Assembly (NCBI GenBank): GCA_013054445.1
Contig: JAAMPI010000639.1
Coordinates: 1-29,634, forward strand
Direction of reading: 5' to 3'
Length of the DNA: 29,634 nucleotides
Source of the DNA: Cudoniella acicularis
Lineage: Eukaryota > Ascomycota > Leotiomycetes > Helotiales > Helotiaceae
Below are positions 1-10,014 of the stretch, piece by piece (the stretch's first letter is position 1; each line of letters starts with the position of its first letter). The notes below the pieces were generated by a model. The model had not been told where the DNA came from, ran no database searches, and saw only the letters and a list, made by a program, of their open reading frames with translations. Position numbers and translations under genes: made by a program.

Positions 1-140
1 TCCTCTACGTAGGCGTAGATTAAGGCTTTGCCAGTAGCTCGACGTTGATCTTCTACGTTAAAGGCCTTGTCACGTGCGTCTACGTCGTTCTGGAAGTCGG
101 ATTGTAGAGAGCGGGGGACGAGGGTCTTTCGATCGATAAT
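1..140 (-). other. Partial open frame of unknown origin abutting the UNC93-like gene
   Basis: Read on the minus strand, one frame stays open for about 46 codons from position 140 to the window edge. It has a balanced, charged, coding-like composition, including the stretch DARDKAFNVEDQRRATGK. It lies directly after the point where similarity of the neighbouring transporter to its family ends, and it is in a different frame from that gene. It does not resemble the C-terminal half expected for an UNC93-like protein. An inserted mobile element or a rearrangement junction would explain it. I do not recognise the protein, and the window cuts it off. Confidence 0.3.
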
Positions 141-1028
141 TACAGGGATTGGAAGGTGAACATCACGGCTTCGGTGTAGACGCCTTGGGCGATAAGGGGG
201 ATAATAAGCAGGAAATTCTTGCTGAAAAAGAGTTTTGTTTGGGCTTTTAGTTCTGCGGAGGCGCTTTGCGTAATAGCTAATTTGACAGGGACGCCGTCTG
301 CGCGCTGGACTTTAGAAGGTTTGTTGAGGAGAAGACCGGCGAAGGGGCCGAGTGCTTGAAGGGCAATGAACACGAGGTATACTTTGGGGGAGACTGCGCC
401 GGCTTTGCTGTCGTTGGCGTTGAGGCCGAGGTTGATGGCTCCGCCTAGGACTTGCCCGCCTACGCGGAAGGAGAGCCAGAAGCCGAGGAAGCGCCCTTGG
501 TTGTAGGGTTCCGGGTAGCTGAGTGCGATGGCTGCTTCGGCCATCCAGAACACGCCTGCGGAGATGCCGCAGAGCGCTGCGCCGAATAGCACGAACCATT
601 CGGTGCCGAAGCGGTTATTGGTGTAGAGGCCGGCGGCGTAGGGGGCGTAGCCCATGGTGCCGAATATGAGGGTATATTTGATGCCGATAGCTCGGACCAT
701 GATAGGCGAGAAGAAACAGGAGACGACCATGAGGCAGAAGGTTAGAGCGTTAGCGCCGTTGACGAGATATGGCTTTTCTTCGCCGCCGGCACCAAGAGAA
801 TTCATGGCTCCCCAGATCCCTGGGGCGAGAAAATTGCAGATTCCGAGGATCATGGCATTGTAGAAGGTGCTGCGATACCATTTTGCTGTACTACTGTTAA
901 TAAATAGACAATAAGATCTAAGAAGGGGTTGTACGCTTCACATATTGTGCTGTGACTGGTCCGGCCTCAGCATCTGATGCCGAAAGCTCGGCATTTTTAG
1001 CCTCAGATTTCAATTGGGGTTCACTCAT
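140..1028 (-). pseudogene. UNC93-like (DUF895) multi-pass membrane protein, 3' end lost
   Basis: Two exons on the minus strand: 1028-935 and 885-140, split by a 49-nt intron (934-886, GT...AG, phase 1). Splicing restores the family-typical stretch KWYRSTFYNAMILGICNF, which leads into the first membrane helix. About 30 hydrophilic N-terminal residues come first, then repeated helices including a stretch with GICNFLAPGIWGAMNSLGAG and a Gly-rich helix around FRVGGQVLGGAINLGL. The family consists of fungal transporter-like proteins related to UNC93 and the MFS fold. The frame stops after about 279 residues at FTFQSL, where relatives continue with several more helices (usual length about 450-500), so the C-terminal part is missing. 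No splice acceptor in the remaining 139 bases restores a family-like continuation. I call it a truncated gene, though an intron reaching beyond the window cannot be excluded. Confidence 0.7.
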
Positions 1029-1440
1029 TGCAAAGACCCTTTTCAAAAAAAATTGCAAATCTGAAGATGGATAATGAAGCGAGAAAAGTGCCACAGGGGA
1101 GTAGAAGATCCCCTAACAGATGCGGAGAAGGAAAATATGAAAAGGAGTAAACCCAGCGAGCTTCGAACTACTTATCTATTTGTTTTCCCTATAGCGGAAA
1201 TGATCGTCGTCAGCATGGTACAGAGAATCAGTGAAGCAAACTTTCTATACTCCATACCGTTGCAGGTTTGTGGCGCGAGATAAGCTTTCTACCCTGCATT
1301 ATCTCAATGGCGTGCGAGCACGAATTCGGGGCGTGGATTACGAAGGCTAGAAGGACCCACAACCTACTCAGTAAGGAAGCTCTAATTCTGACAAGAAAGG
1401 CCGACATTGAACGTTTTCGGGTTGCCAACTCGGCAAATAA

Positions 1441-1693
1441 CGAACCTACGAACAGAAGTCCGTGCGCTCATGGCATTTTCAGGCATTTTATTGTTTTCGC
1501 GACCCCGCTTCCAGGCCTTTAAAAAGAAGGGTTATCGTGGTCGCTTCAAAGTTGTAAAATAACTAATAATTACTACTTACGATTTTGGAAATAATAATCA
1601 GAGAAGCGAAGTCTACTTTTACTAAGTACGATTTTACGATTTTTATTTCCTAGCAAAATGCCCTGAACGCACAGACTTCTGCCCGTAGGTTCG
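1441..1693. mobile_element. MITE-like foldback element with TAA target duplication (Harbinger-type)
   Basis: The two ends form an imperfect inverted repeat. Positions 1440-1479 match the reverse complement of 1655-1694 at 35 of 40 positions, starting CGAACCTACG. The element is flanked on both sides by TAA (1438-1440 and 1694-1696). This three-base duplication is the usual footprint of PIF/Harbinger DNA transposons and their non-autonomous MITEs. The 253-bp body has no transposase frame. It lies between the UNC93-like gene and the luciferase-like monooxygenase gene; small open frames overlapping it are not genes. Confidence 0.6.
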
Positions 1694-1696
1694 TAA

Positions 1697-1792
1697 GTGA
1701 CTAAAGGATCTGCCTGGAAAAGATGATAGGCTCAAAATAATCTGCGAGATCGCTTTTTCAATAAAAATATCTTCATTTTGAACGAAATTGGA
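1697..1792. other. Short spacer 3' of the luciferase-like monooxygenase gene
   Basis: This stretch, together with 1029-1437, is the non-coding remainder of the 764-bp gap between the UNC93-like gene start and the end of the monooxygenase gene. The 1029-1437 part would hold the promoter of the UNC93-like gene. I see no recognisable element or gene in either part. Confidence 0.5.
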
Positions 1793-3337
1793 CTACTTTA
1801 CGTACGCAGGGACCGTTTCGCCCGCTCGCCAAACGTATTTGGCTCCTGGATGAGAAGCCGATAATCTCGAAGCCCCTTTGGTGCCAAGAAAATTCTCTCG
1901 CAATGTTCCACCTGGAACAGCATAATCATTCCAGAACACCCCTCGTTTCCTCAGCTCTGGAATCAGATGCTCAATGATATCTTCAAAGGTCTCTGGCACA
2001 GTCGCATAACTGAAATTGAAACCATCAACATCAGCAACCTCGACCCATCGCTCCAACTCATTAGCGACTGTTGTTGGACTACCAATAATCTTCGCTCCAT
2101 TCCCGCCCAAGATTAGATGTTCTGCAATAGTTTTCTTGTTCCACTTGGTTCCTTGGGGAGAACTACTCGCCCAGTGATTGACCATACTTCTCACAGCAGG
2201 TGGTGCAGTATCCAAGAATCTGAAATCCTCATCGTCCCCGTACTTGCCCAAGTCGTAACCTGACCATCCGCCAAATAATGCCAATGCACCCTCACGGTCT
2301 CCATAGCTAGCTAATAGCTCATACTTCTCCCTCGCCTTCTCGTCTGTCTCTGCGACGATGACTAGTAAACCAGCAACGATCTTGATGCTTTGAGGATCTC
2401 GACCGAATTCCTTGGCCTGGGCTCGAATTGAATCCACACTTGGCCTTACGAGCTCCGGAGCGTGCCCATTCAAAAATATCGCCTCGGCATGTGTCGCTGC
2501 AAATGTTTTTCCGGCGCTACTTGTCCCAGCTTGAAACAAAAACGGTGTCCGCTGTGGGGACGGCTCGCAGATGTGCGGCCCTGGTACGTTGAAATATTTG
2601 CCCTTGTGGTTGATCTGCCGCACGCCGTCTGGGTCCGCATAGCTGCCCTTCGGTGCTGCACTCACTGCATCATCCCTCCAAGATCCCTCCCATAATTTGT
2701 ATGTGACATCAAGGTACTCGTGTGCAACTCTATACCGCTCGTCGTGTTCGACTTGTGTATTCAGCCCAAAATTCCGCGCCGCTGAGTCGAGGTATGAGGT
2801 GACAATATTCCAGCCCACCCGTCCGTTGCTCAATTGATCGACTGTCGAGAATTTGCGGGCCATGGCATATGGCGCTTCGTAGGTAGTTGATGCAGTGACC
2901 CCGAAACCTATCAATAAATTAGCACTATATCTTCTCTGAACAAAAAGGAGGAGAGCAGAGAGAATGAAACTTTCTCATGCGCACTTAAGATAGGAAGTTA
3001 GGGGCAAAGAAAAAGGTTGGTTACCTATACTTTCGGTTACCGCAGCTAAGGCTGGAATGCTGTACAATGGGTCGTTGATAGGAAATTGTGAACCGGCCGG
3101 AATTGTTGGATAGAGATTCGCAGGACCTTTGTATACATCATAGCCGCCTAGCACATCTGCGAAAAAGATTGCGTGGAATTTCGCCGCCTCTAGCTTTTGG
3201 GCGAGAGCTTGCCAATGCTTGATGTTATTGTACTGAGAGCCTTTGTCGTTCGGGTACTTGAAAAGCCCAGGATTGAGATGGCCAGGCGCTTGCATGGCGA
3301 AAGCATTGATAATAAGCTGTTTCTTTGGAGGAGACAT
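1793..3337 (-). CDS. FMN-dependent luciferase-like monooxygenase (NtaA/DszA/DmoA-type)
   Basis: Two exons on the minus strand: 3337-3025 and 2907-1793, with a 117-nt GT...AG intron (3024-2908, phase 1). The product is 475 residues, the usual length for the nitrilotriacetate / dibenzothiophene-sulfone / dimethyl-sulfide monooxygenase group of the bacterial luciferase superfamily. Visible family signatures are the early strand KQLIINAFAM, FFADVLGGYDVY near residue 60-69, ASTTYEAPYAMAR, and the hallmark SNGRVGWNIVTS at 131-142. Splicing joins AVTESIG to FGVTAST, exactly as in relatives. Members are TIM-barrel enzymes that take reduced FMN from a separate flavin reductase and use oxygen to cleave C-N or C-S bonds; the substrate cannot be read from sequence. 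No flavin reductase gene is in the window. It is divergent from the Baeyer-Villiger-type gene and may be co-regulated with it. Confidence 0.9.
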
Positions 3338-4167
3338 GATGGGTGATGCTGTATTGCGGTCCTAGCTGGTTGTGAAGCTGTTGATGAGTCCTGAACTCAA
3401 AGAAAAAAACCCCACCCCTCTTCTACGCCTCCATAAGCCTCTCATCGTCGCGCCGCGCGCTGTTACACAAGCCCATTCTGCAGGCGACAGGCGACAGCTG
3501 CCAACGATGACATGACCGGCGATGAAAGGTTGGGAGGGGTCGGGATATAAATTGGGTCATCAGCAAGGTGATTGATCGGTGAACCCCTGCGTGATTCGCG
3601 AAAAGCAACGGGGTGGCGCTAGTCACTTTAGCGAGGAGTTTATATCAACCTCTCCACATCTCTCTTCCTCTCCAAGCTTCCCGGCTTCATACTTCTGCCC
3701 CGCTCTGCTAGTGCTGGAGCATTCGCAATGCGGGTAAGATATTTCGCCATCTGCGAGGTACAAATTTGGTACCCGGTCAACCTATCATCTTTCTGAGGGT
3801 GTGCTGCCTCCACTACCCCTCCTCCGGACCTCTCCTCAGCCAAGTGACAATCGGGAGCTTTTATTGAATGGTTTCCACTCTTGCGTTTCGTTATCTTTAG
3901 TTTTGACTCGTCACTCGTCGTACGGTTTTGCTAGGTTCTGCAAGTTGCATCCTTTGCAATCATCCCATTTTCCCCAAGAATGGCGGCAGCTGAGATGCTA
4001 AGAGCTTCAGAATTCTGTCTATGAAACGCTCAAGAGTGGGATTGCTAAAGACAAGTCATTTAACACTATAAGCTTTTATTCTTCCTCTCGTTTTCAAGAA
4101 GTCTCTTTGTGATTGTCATACGAGTTTAAGGTTCTTTGACGACCTTCTCAATTATTTCGAAGCAGAG
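3338..4167. promoter_or_regulatory. Shared intergenic region of two divergent monooxygenase genes
   Basis: These 830 bp separate the start codons of the FMN-dependent (minus) and FAD-dependent (plus) monooxygenase genes, so they must contain both promoters. A TATA-like ATATAAAT lies near 3544-3551. The short duplication GGCGACAGGCGACAG lies near 3483, and the palindrome TCCGGA near 3825. None is strong enough to name a regulator. The small open frames inside (3423-3626, 3640-3843, 3801-4001) lack homology and good start contexts, and I treat them as chance. Confidence 0.5.
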
Positions 4168-6067
4168 ATGGCGCCGTCACTGGAAGTCACGAAAGAGCCG
4201 ATCACTGAGGTTGCTGGCGGCCTAAATGAGAAGAAACCTGTTGCAATTGACGTCCAAGATATTTCCGAAGGTCTGAAAAGTGCCACACTGAGCTCAACAA
4301 GCACTACATCACTGGCCACACTATCAACGTTCGAGCTCGAGAATCATCCAATTGATGTCAAGTCCAAGTTGAAGGTAAATTCAAACTACATTCCCCCCCT
4401 CTAGAGTCCCGAGCTAATGACGACTCATGTAGGTGGCAGTTGTAGGAGCCGGCCTTGCTGGAATCACAGCCGGAGTTCTTCTCCCTGTAAAAGTACCTAG
4501 CATTGACCTCACTATATTCGATAAAAATGCAGATGTCGGGGGAACCTGGTACGAGAACAGATACCCTGGAGTGAGGTGCGATATTCCTGCGAATGTATAT
4601 CAATCGACATTTGAACCACGAACACAATGGACTGAAGAATACGCCCAAGGAGCAGAGATTCTCGAGTACTGGCAGCACGTCGCGAGAAAATATAATGTGT
4701 ACAAGTACCTGAAATTACGGACCAAAATTACTGGTGCAAAATGGGATGGGCAAATCGGAAAATGGACTATCAGTGTCGAAAACTTGGAAACTAGCGAGAA
4801 GTACCAGGAAACATTCGATATTTTGATCACAGCCATTGGACGGTTTAATGCATGGAAGCTTCCGGATTACCCTGGGATTGCCGACTACCAAGGCCATCTG
4901 AGACATTCCTCGAATTGGGATCCAAGTTTCGACCCTGCTGGAAAGACAATTGCAGTGATTGGAAACGGTGCAAGTGGGATCCAGGTTGTTCCCAATCTAC
5001 AACCGGTTGTAAAGTATTTGGATCACTATGCACGAAGCCCAACTTGGATTGCAGGGTCTTTCGGTGGCGAAGGGCCAGGGAGGAGACTCGAGCCCAACTA
5101 CTACGCACAAGAATTGCTCAAATCATTTGAAGACCCAGATACATATCGCAAGTTCCGAAAGGACCTCGAAACAAAGTTCTATGGACGTTTTAGCACCGTA
5201 ATCAAGGGCTCGAAAGAGAACGTTGGTTTACGAGAGGACTTCATACGACTGATGGCTGAGCGATTGGAGAGGAAACCCGAACTACTTGAATCAATCGTCC
5301 CTGATTTCCCTCCAAACTGCAGGCGTCTCACTCCTGGCCCAGGATATCTCGAGGCTCTGACTGAAGACAACGTCTCCTTCATCCGCACACCAATATCACA
5401 CTTCACTAAAGAAGGAATTGTTACCAACGACGGCATCGAGAGAAAAGTCGACGCAGTGATCTGCTCCACCGGCGCCAACATCGACATGCTCCCTCCCTTC
5501 CCCATCATCGCCAACAACAAAGACATCCGCGACACGTGGCAGCCCGACCCCATAACCTACATAGGTGTCGCCACACCTTCATTCCCCAACCTCCTCTTCA
5601 TCCAAGGCCCGAACGGAACCGGCCCCAGTGGCACAGTCCCCAACCAAGTCGAAACGCAAGTAACCTACATCGCGCGCCTCCTGCGCAAAGTATCCACGCA
5701 AGGCATCAAAACCTTCTCACCCTCTCAATCCGCAACCGACGATTTCATCGCTTACTGCGACGCCTTCTTCGCCAAAACCGTCTTCACGGAAAACTGCAGC
5801 AGCTGGGCGAATGGCGGCAGAGCAGGGGGTAAAATCCATGGTCACTGGCCCGGAAGCGCGAGTCACGTGAATATGGTGAGGAAAGATCCGAGATGGGAGG
5901 ATTGGGAATGGGAGGTGAAGAGTGATAGTGGGAATCGCTTTGCGTGGTTTGGGAATGGGTGGACGGAGAAGGAGGCTACTAGCGAGGGGGATATGACGCC
6001 TTATTTGAAGAGGCCGGATCAGATTGATTTGAGAAGTTATCATGAGGAGTGGTTTGAGGGGTTGTAG
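4168..6067 (+). CDS. FAD-dependent Baeyer-Villiger-type monooxygenase
   Basis: Exon 1 is 4168-4374 and exon 2 is 4433-6067, with a 58-nt GT...AG intron (4375-4432, phase 0). The product is 613 residues. The first about 69 residues are hydrophilic and family-unspecific; the intron falls just before the FAD Rossmann motif VAVVGAGLAG (GxGxxG at 74-79). Next come GGTWYENRYPG and the Baeyer-Villiger fingerprint (FxGxxxHxxxW[P/D]) as YQGHLRHSSNWD at 221-232, with Tyr for the first Phe. The second dinucleotide-binding motif GNGASG (246-251) would hold NADPH. This class inserts oxygen next to a carbonyl, making esters or lactones in catabolism or secondary metabolism; StcW-type enzymes are well-known fungal members. 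The exact substrate is unknown. The start has a good context (GAGATGGCG). The gene appears intact. Confidence 0.92.
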
Positions 6068-6313
6068 AGTTTGAAATAGGCAATAGAGTCTGATTATACT
6101 ACACGTAGCGCTGTGCTAGACACTGTTAATTGGTAAATCCAGACAAATACGTAGTCACGTGAGGCAAGTGAGGGGTAAAACAGAAAGACAAGACTCTGTT
6201 GCCTTGCAATGTGAAGTCTTTCTCGGATTCCACTTTGATCTACTACTAAGTGATCGGGACATAAGAAATTATCCAATACCAAAATCCTTTGCCGAGAAAG
6301 GCTCTTCCATCAA

Positions 6314-7655
6314 ATGCCGTTACCCGCAAAGATTTACGACGCTGTGAGTGTCTATATTCGTCATAAGATAGCTGACCCTAATGGACTACTACAGATAACT
6401 TTCCATGTCGAGGATTCACAAATTCAAGATGATCGGTATACAATTCGTCCTACCGAGAGAAACAATAAAGACTATCGGCGAAGAATGGCAGTCATACGTT
6501 TAGTAGACAAAGCCTTCTGTCGCAGTGCCTCTCCCCGCTTGTTTCGGCTGATTCGAGCGAGATTCGATTCGTATACCAGGACCCCAACTCTGCCCCTCAA
6601 AAATTTATTTCAACTCTCTTGCAGCCCGTATATATTTTGTATACGTGAAGTCGAAGTCGACTTTGACGAATTTTCGTCTTTTGGGTCCGGGGGTGAATTA
6701 TACATACAAGGCCTTGCAAAATTACTACGGATTTGTCTAAGCCATTTTCCCGGCTTGACTATCCTACATGTTCAAGGACCATACTTCTCTTCCGGCAGCC
6801 AACTAGGTCCCCCGTTTCCGTAAGATCTGATGCGGCTATTGACAGACACGACTGTCAAAGCCTTACGATATGTTCCGTTCCCAGCGCTTAGGGAGCTAAA
6901 CCTGGCTTTCCCGATCATCTACGAATTTGGGCATTTTTCCGCAATCAGCTTACTGTAGCTGAAATACTAATTGACGACGTCGCGCAACGGCTTCGGCATC
7001 TCCGTGTTCGGATCTGTGACAATAGAGGCCCTGGAGGACAACGATACAGGTCTTCCCAACTCTCGGCAGCAAAATCTAGCTTTCCGAATACGACTTACGC
7101 TTTTCAACAATTTAGACTTGTCGAGCTCGCTACAAATTTACATTCACTTCATATCATCAGCACAAATATTTTAAATCTCGACAATCTCAACTTCAGCTAT
7201 ATTCTCCACTTCACTCTCTATCCCTAAGCAGGGCCGCCATTTCGTCCAAGAACCTATTGTCTCTCCTAGAATAGTGCAAGAAGTTGATAAGTCATGTTAA
7301 ATTTAGCCAGGTTGAGCTTAACAGCGGGACATGGCAGGAGGTTCTGATTAGAATGTGTGAACTTCCTTCCCTTCGCTACTTTTATATCGACTCGAACGGC
7401 TACTCAAGAACAGGCGAAAGTTATGACCTATGCCCTGGGCTTTGGCCTCCCATCGATGACCCTGAAGATATTAAGACCCACAACTTTCTGAACCACTACG
7501 CACTTGGCAACCTTCAGCGCCAGGTAAATACAAATAGAAGGACAGCACAACTTCAAGAAATAGGGGTAGAAATAGGGGACATTAAATATCGCTATGCTCG
7601 ACTAAAGCCTCTTGAGTATTTCGATATTTTTGATTTATTTATAGAGTTCAAATAG
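6314..7655 (+). pseudogene. Decayed F-box/LRR-like protein gene
   Basis: The start reads MPLPAKIYDA, resembling the LPxEI beginning of an F-box. A clean 51-nt intron follows (6344-6394, GTGAGT...CTACAG, in frame by length). The body has Leu-rich strands such as LRICLSHFPGLTILHVQGPY and ALRYVPFPALRELNLAFPII. The last part contains the fungal F-box-protein-like segment ELPSLRYFYIDSNGYSR. The frame is broken by a TAA at 6821-6823 after which the same frame stays coding-like, then by a frame change near 6940, and further stops around 7220-7275. Intact relatives would be substrate adaptors of SCF ubiquitin ligases. The family assignment is by pattern only. The next block is RIP-like DNA. Confidence 0.55.
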
Positions 7656-9350
7656 ATATACGGTTATAGTTGCGTGACTATAGCCGAAACGAGAAGTATA
7701 GTAGGTCGCTCGAGTTTATTATTTTTCTATATTTCGACTTCAAATCCCAGAACCGATTTATTCGACGGATATAATTGACCTAGGCAATAATTAAAAAATC
7801 TCTTTTCAAGTCCTTTCGTCCTGCCGTCTCCCTTGAACAACTATTAGCGCTCGATCAATCACCTAGCACATCCTTCTCTCCTAGCTGTTTAAGCTGTCGA
7901 ACTCGAAATTACCTTTTATAAACTATAGAAAAGTAGAAAAATAGTACTATATTATTATTATTCTTATACCGATACGGCCTAAGGGCTATACGGGATCTCT
8001 GTTAAGTTATAATCCTTAGGAAACCGCTAGGGCCGGAGCCTCTACGGATAAAAACCTAAGCTTTATCTGTCTCCTTATATCGATTTAGTTTCCTCGTAGC
8101 CTATTATACCTTTCTACCGTCTATAACGGTATCTTGTATCCCCCCTTCTTGCCTCCGAGCAGCCCCCGCATCCCTTCCGTAGCACTACCTCTGTCTCTAC
8201 CTCGCACCCCTAGTAAACGTGCCTCTTGCCCTAAAAAACGACTATAGGTACTAACCCGGATTCCATGAGTTACCGGTGACTTCTAGGTCACTACTATAGG
8301 AGGGTGGACCAAGCCCTCCTGTCGGCACTTGACATCATCTAGAAGGCCTTCCTAGTCAATTACGGCTTACAAGAAGAGCATCTTTACTAGAGATCCTACC
8401 CTCCTACCCCTCCTACCCTAGTCTTTCTACCTCCCGTATACCGTACTAATCCCTAGATCCCCTGCCCCGTGTGTTCTATATGTTCTATATATTCTCGGAG
8501 GTGCCTATACTCCGCTAGAGACCCTACCACATACTAAAAGACTGTTATAAGAAGACGATTTCAGCCGTTTCGAGGGTCACTACTTCTCGGCGTGTCGATA
8601 GAATGATAGGTGAAGTATATAGACTAAAGGTCGTGCTCTATAAGGGACGGGGTTGTTATTATCACGTTTAGGGGGCGCGTTACTCGTCTCTCTGTTATTA
8701 ATAACTATATTAGTGTTTGTTTTTCGCGTGACTAGTAAGTCTTCTAGTGGTGTTCCGGCACCCTTCCGTGCCTTCGTCGACTTTGTTCGATGATTCTAGA
8801 AGGTTGTGGTGATTCGGTGTCGTGTCGCGACGTCTACGCGTCCCCCCTTACAGGTCGCCGACGACAGTAACTCTATAACGAATAGAGCTATCGACGTCGC
8901 GGTTATAGGAGAGGGACGGCGGAGGATCGTAGAGCCGTGTGTACTAGGTTTTGAGGCTTCGTTTCTAAAAAGTATGTCCTTCGAAATTCTGTGTTCCTAA
9001 ATAGTACTATAACCCTCTTTCGAAATGCTATTATCAGCCTTGCTAGAAGAGGGAGCGAGATGTGTGGCTTAGAAGAGAGTGAGGGAGGTAGAGATTTAAT
9101 AGTATAACACTTTGCTAAGAAGTATATTTACGAGAGAGGAGAGCCTATCGAAGGATAAGAACCAGGGACTAGAGTTGTGTGTTATATATGATATTGTAAG
9201 AGAGGGGCTCTTTTTCTCTCGAGACCTTCGATTCGCTATAGGAAATTCTCTTCTCTCTATTTCGGGATGACTTCCGTTTAACCGTCCGAATTAGACCGAG
9301 AATAATCTAAATTAGACTAAGAGTAATCTGAACCAGATTTAAAAGATATA
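7656..9350. repeat. RIP-like mutated, gene-free block (probable transposon relic)
   Basis: This 1.7-kb stretch has a peculiar dinucleotide make-up: TpA is frequent and CpA nearly absent. In 8401-8520 I find no CpA at all but 17 TpA. GC content is not especially low and CpG is kept, so this is not simple AT drift. Repeat-induced point mutation in ascomycetes changes CpA to TpA in duplicated DNA and leaves exactly this signature. Stops are dense in the frames I read. I cannot say which element it was. The boundaries are approximate, set where composition returns to normal near 7656 and 9350. Confidence 0.6.
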
Positions 9351-10014
9351 TCCATCAGCCTGGTATTTTCAAAACAGTGGTTTGAATCCGAATAACAAAA
9401 GGGGGTAGGAACATTGAAGGAAATGAATATTATCAAGAGCTCTTCAAACCTTCATATACTATCCCGAACTTCACTGCTGTAATAACTATCTGTTCGCCTT
9501 TGGACAAGGTCCTTTCTAACGACCCGAATAGAAATTAAGGGCCGATGCGCAGTGTCGATTTATACGCCCCTACGAAGCATTGAATAACGAACTCGGGCGT
9601 GGAGGTCGGGGTGTTGCTCCAGTGAAGAATATATAGGAGAAGAGAAGCAGCTGGAGTTTTCTGAGTTGAATAAAGCACGGTGACATGTTCACTATCTAAA
9701 AAACCCTGGGAGTAGCGACGCAAAAGAACTATACAACATAGCCTTGTAGGTAGGACGCTTGCAAGGCTTCAGCTGAATCAGCTTGATGCCTAAGCATAAG
9801 TCAGCCTACAGCTTTCGTTGTACAGGATGGGATAATTGAGGGATTTACTATTTTGAGGTAACGGCATCGCGTGTTAAGCTGGATTTGTCGTTTTCTCAAT
9901 ATTGTGGCGCTCAGCCTCATGATCAGCTGGAGCGTTGAATCTTCAACACCCCACAGCCTTGTCCAAAATTAAGATAAATCATCAAGCCTTCCATTTTATT
10001 CCCAATCAGTCAAC
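9351..10014. other. Intergenic region upstream of the membrane-protein gene
   Basis: No coding region I can support. It presumably contains the promoter and 5' leader of the gene starting at 10015. The text just before the ATG (CAGTCAACATG) is a plausible start context. The small open frame at 9535-9723 on the minus strand has no features of a real gene. Confidence 0.5.

Noticed and set aside
1074..1522. Open frames 1074-1283 and 1268-1522 as genes
   Set aside because: They have no family pattern, the second runs into the MITE-like element, and a minus-strand frame overlaps them.
5179..5553. Minus-strand frame inside the Baeyer-Villiger gene (also 4845-5108 and 5717-6043)
   Set aside because: These are antisense shadows of a well-supported coding exon, without domains of their own.
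8806..9000. Open frame inside the RIP-like block
   Set aside because: Composition is that of the surrounding mutated DNA; the frame is short and has no recognisable protein pattern.
9375..9400. T-loop-like text GGTTTGAATCC suggesting a tRNA
   Set aside because: No matching acceptor stem, D-arm or anticodon arm can be formed from the flanking sequence.
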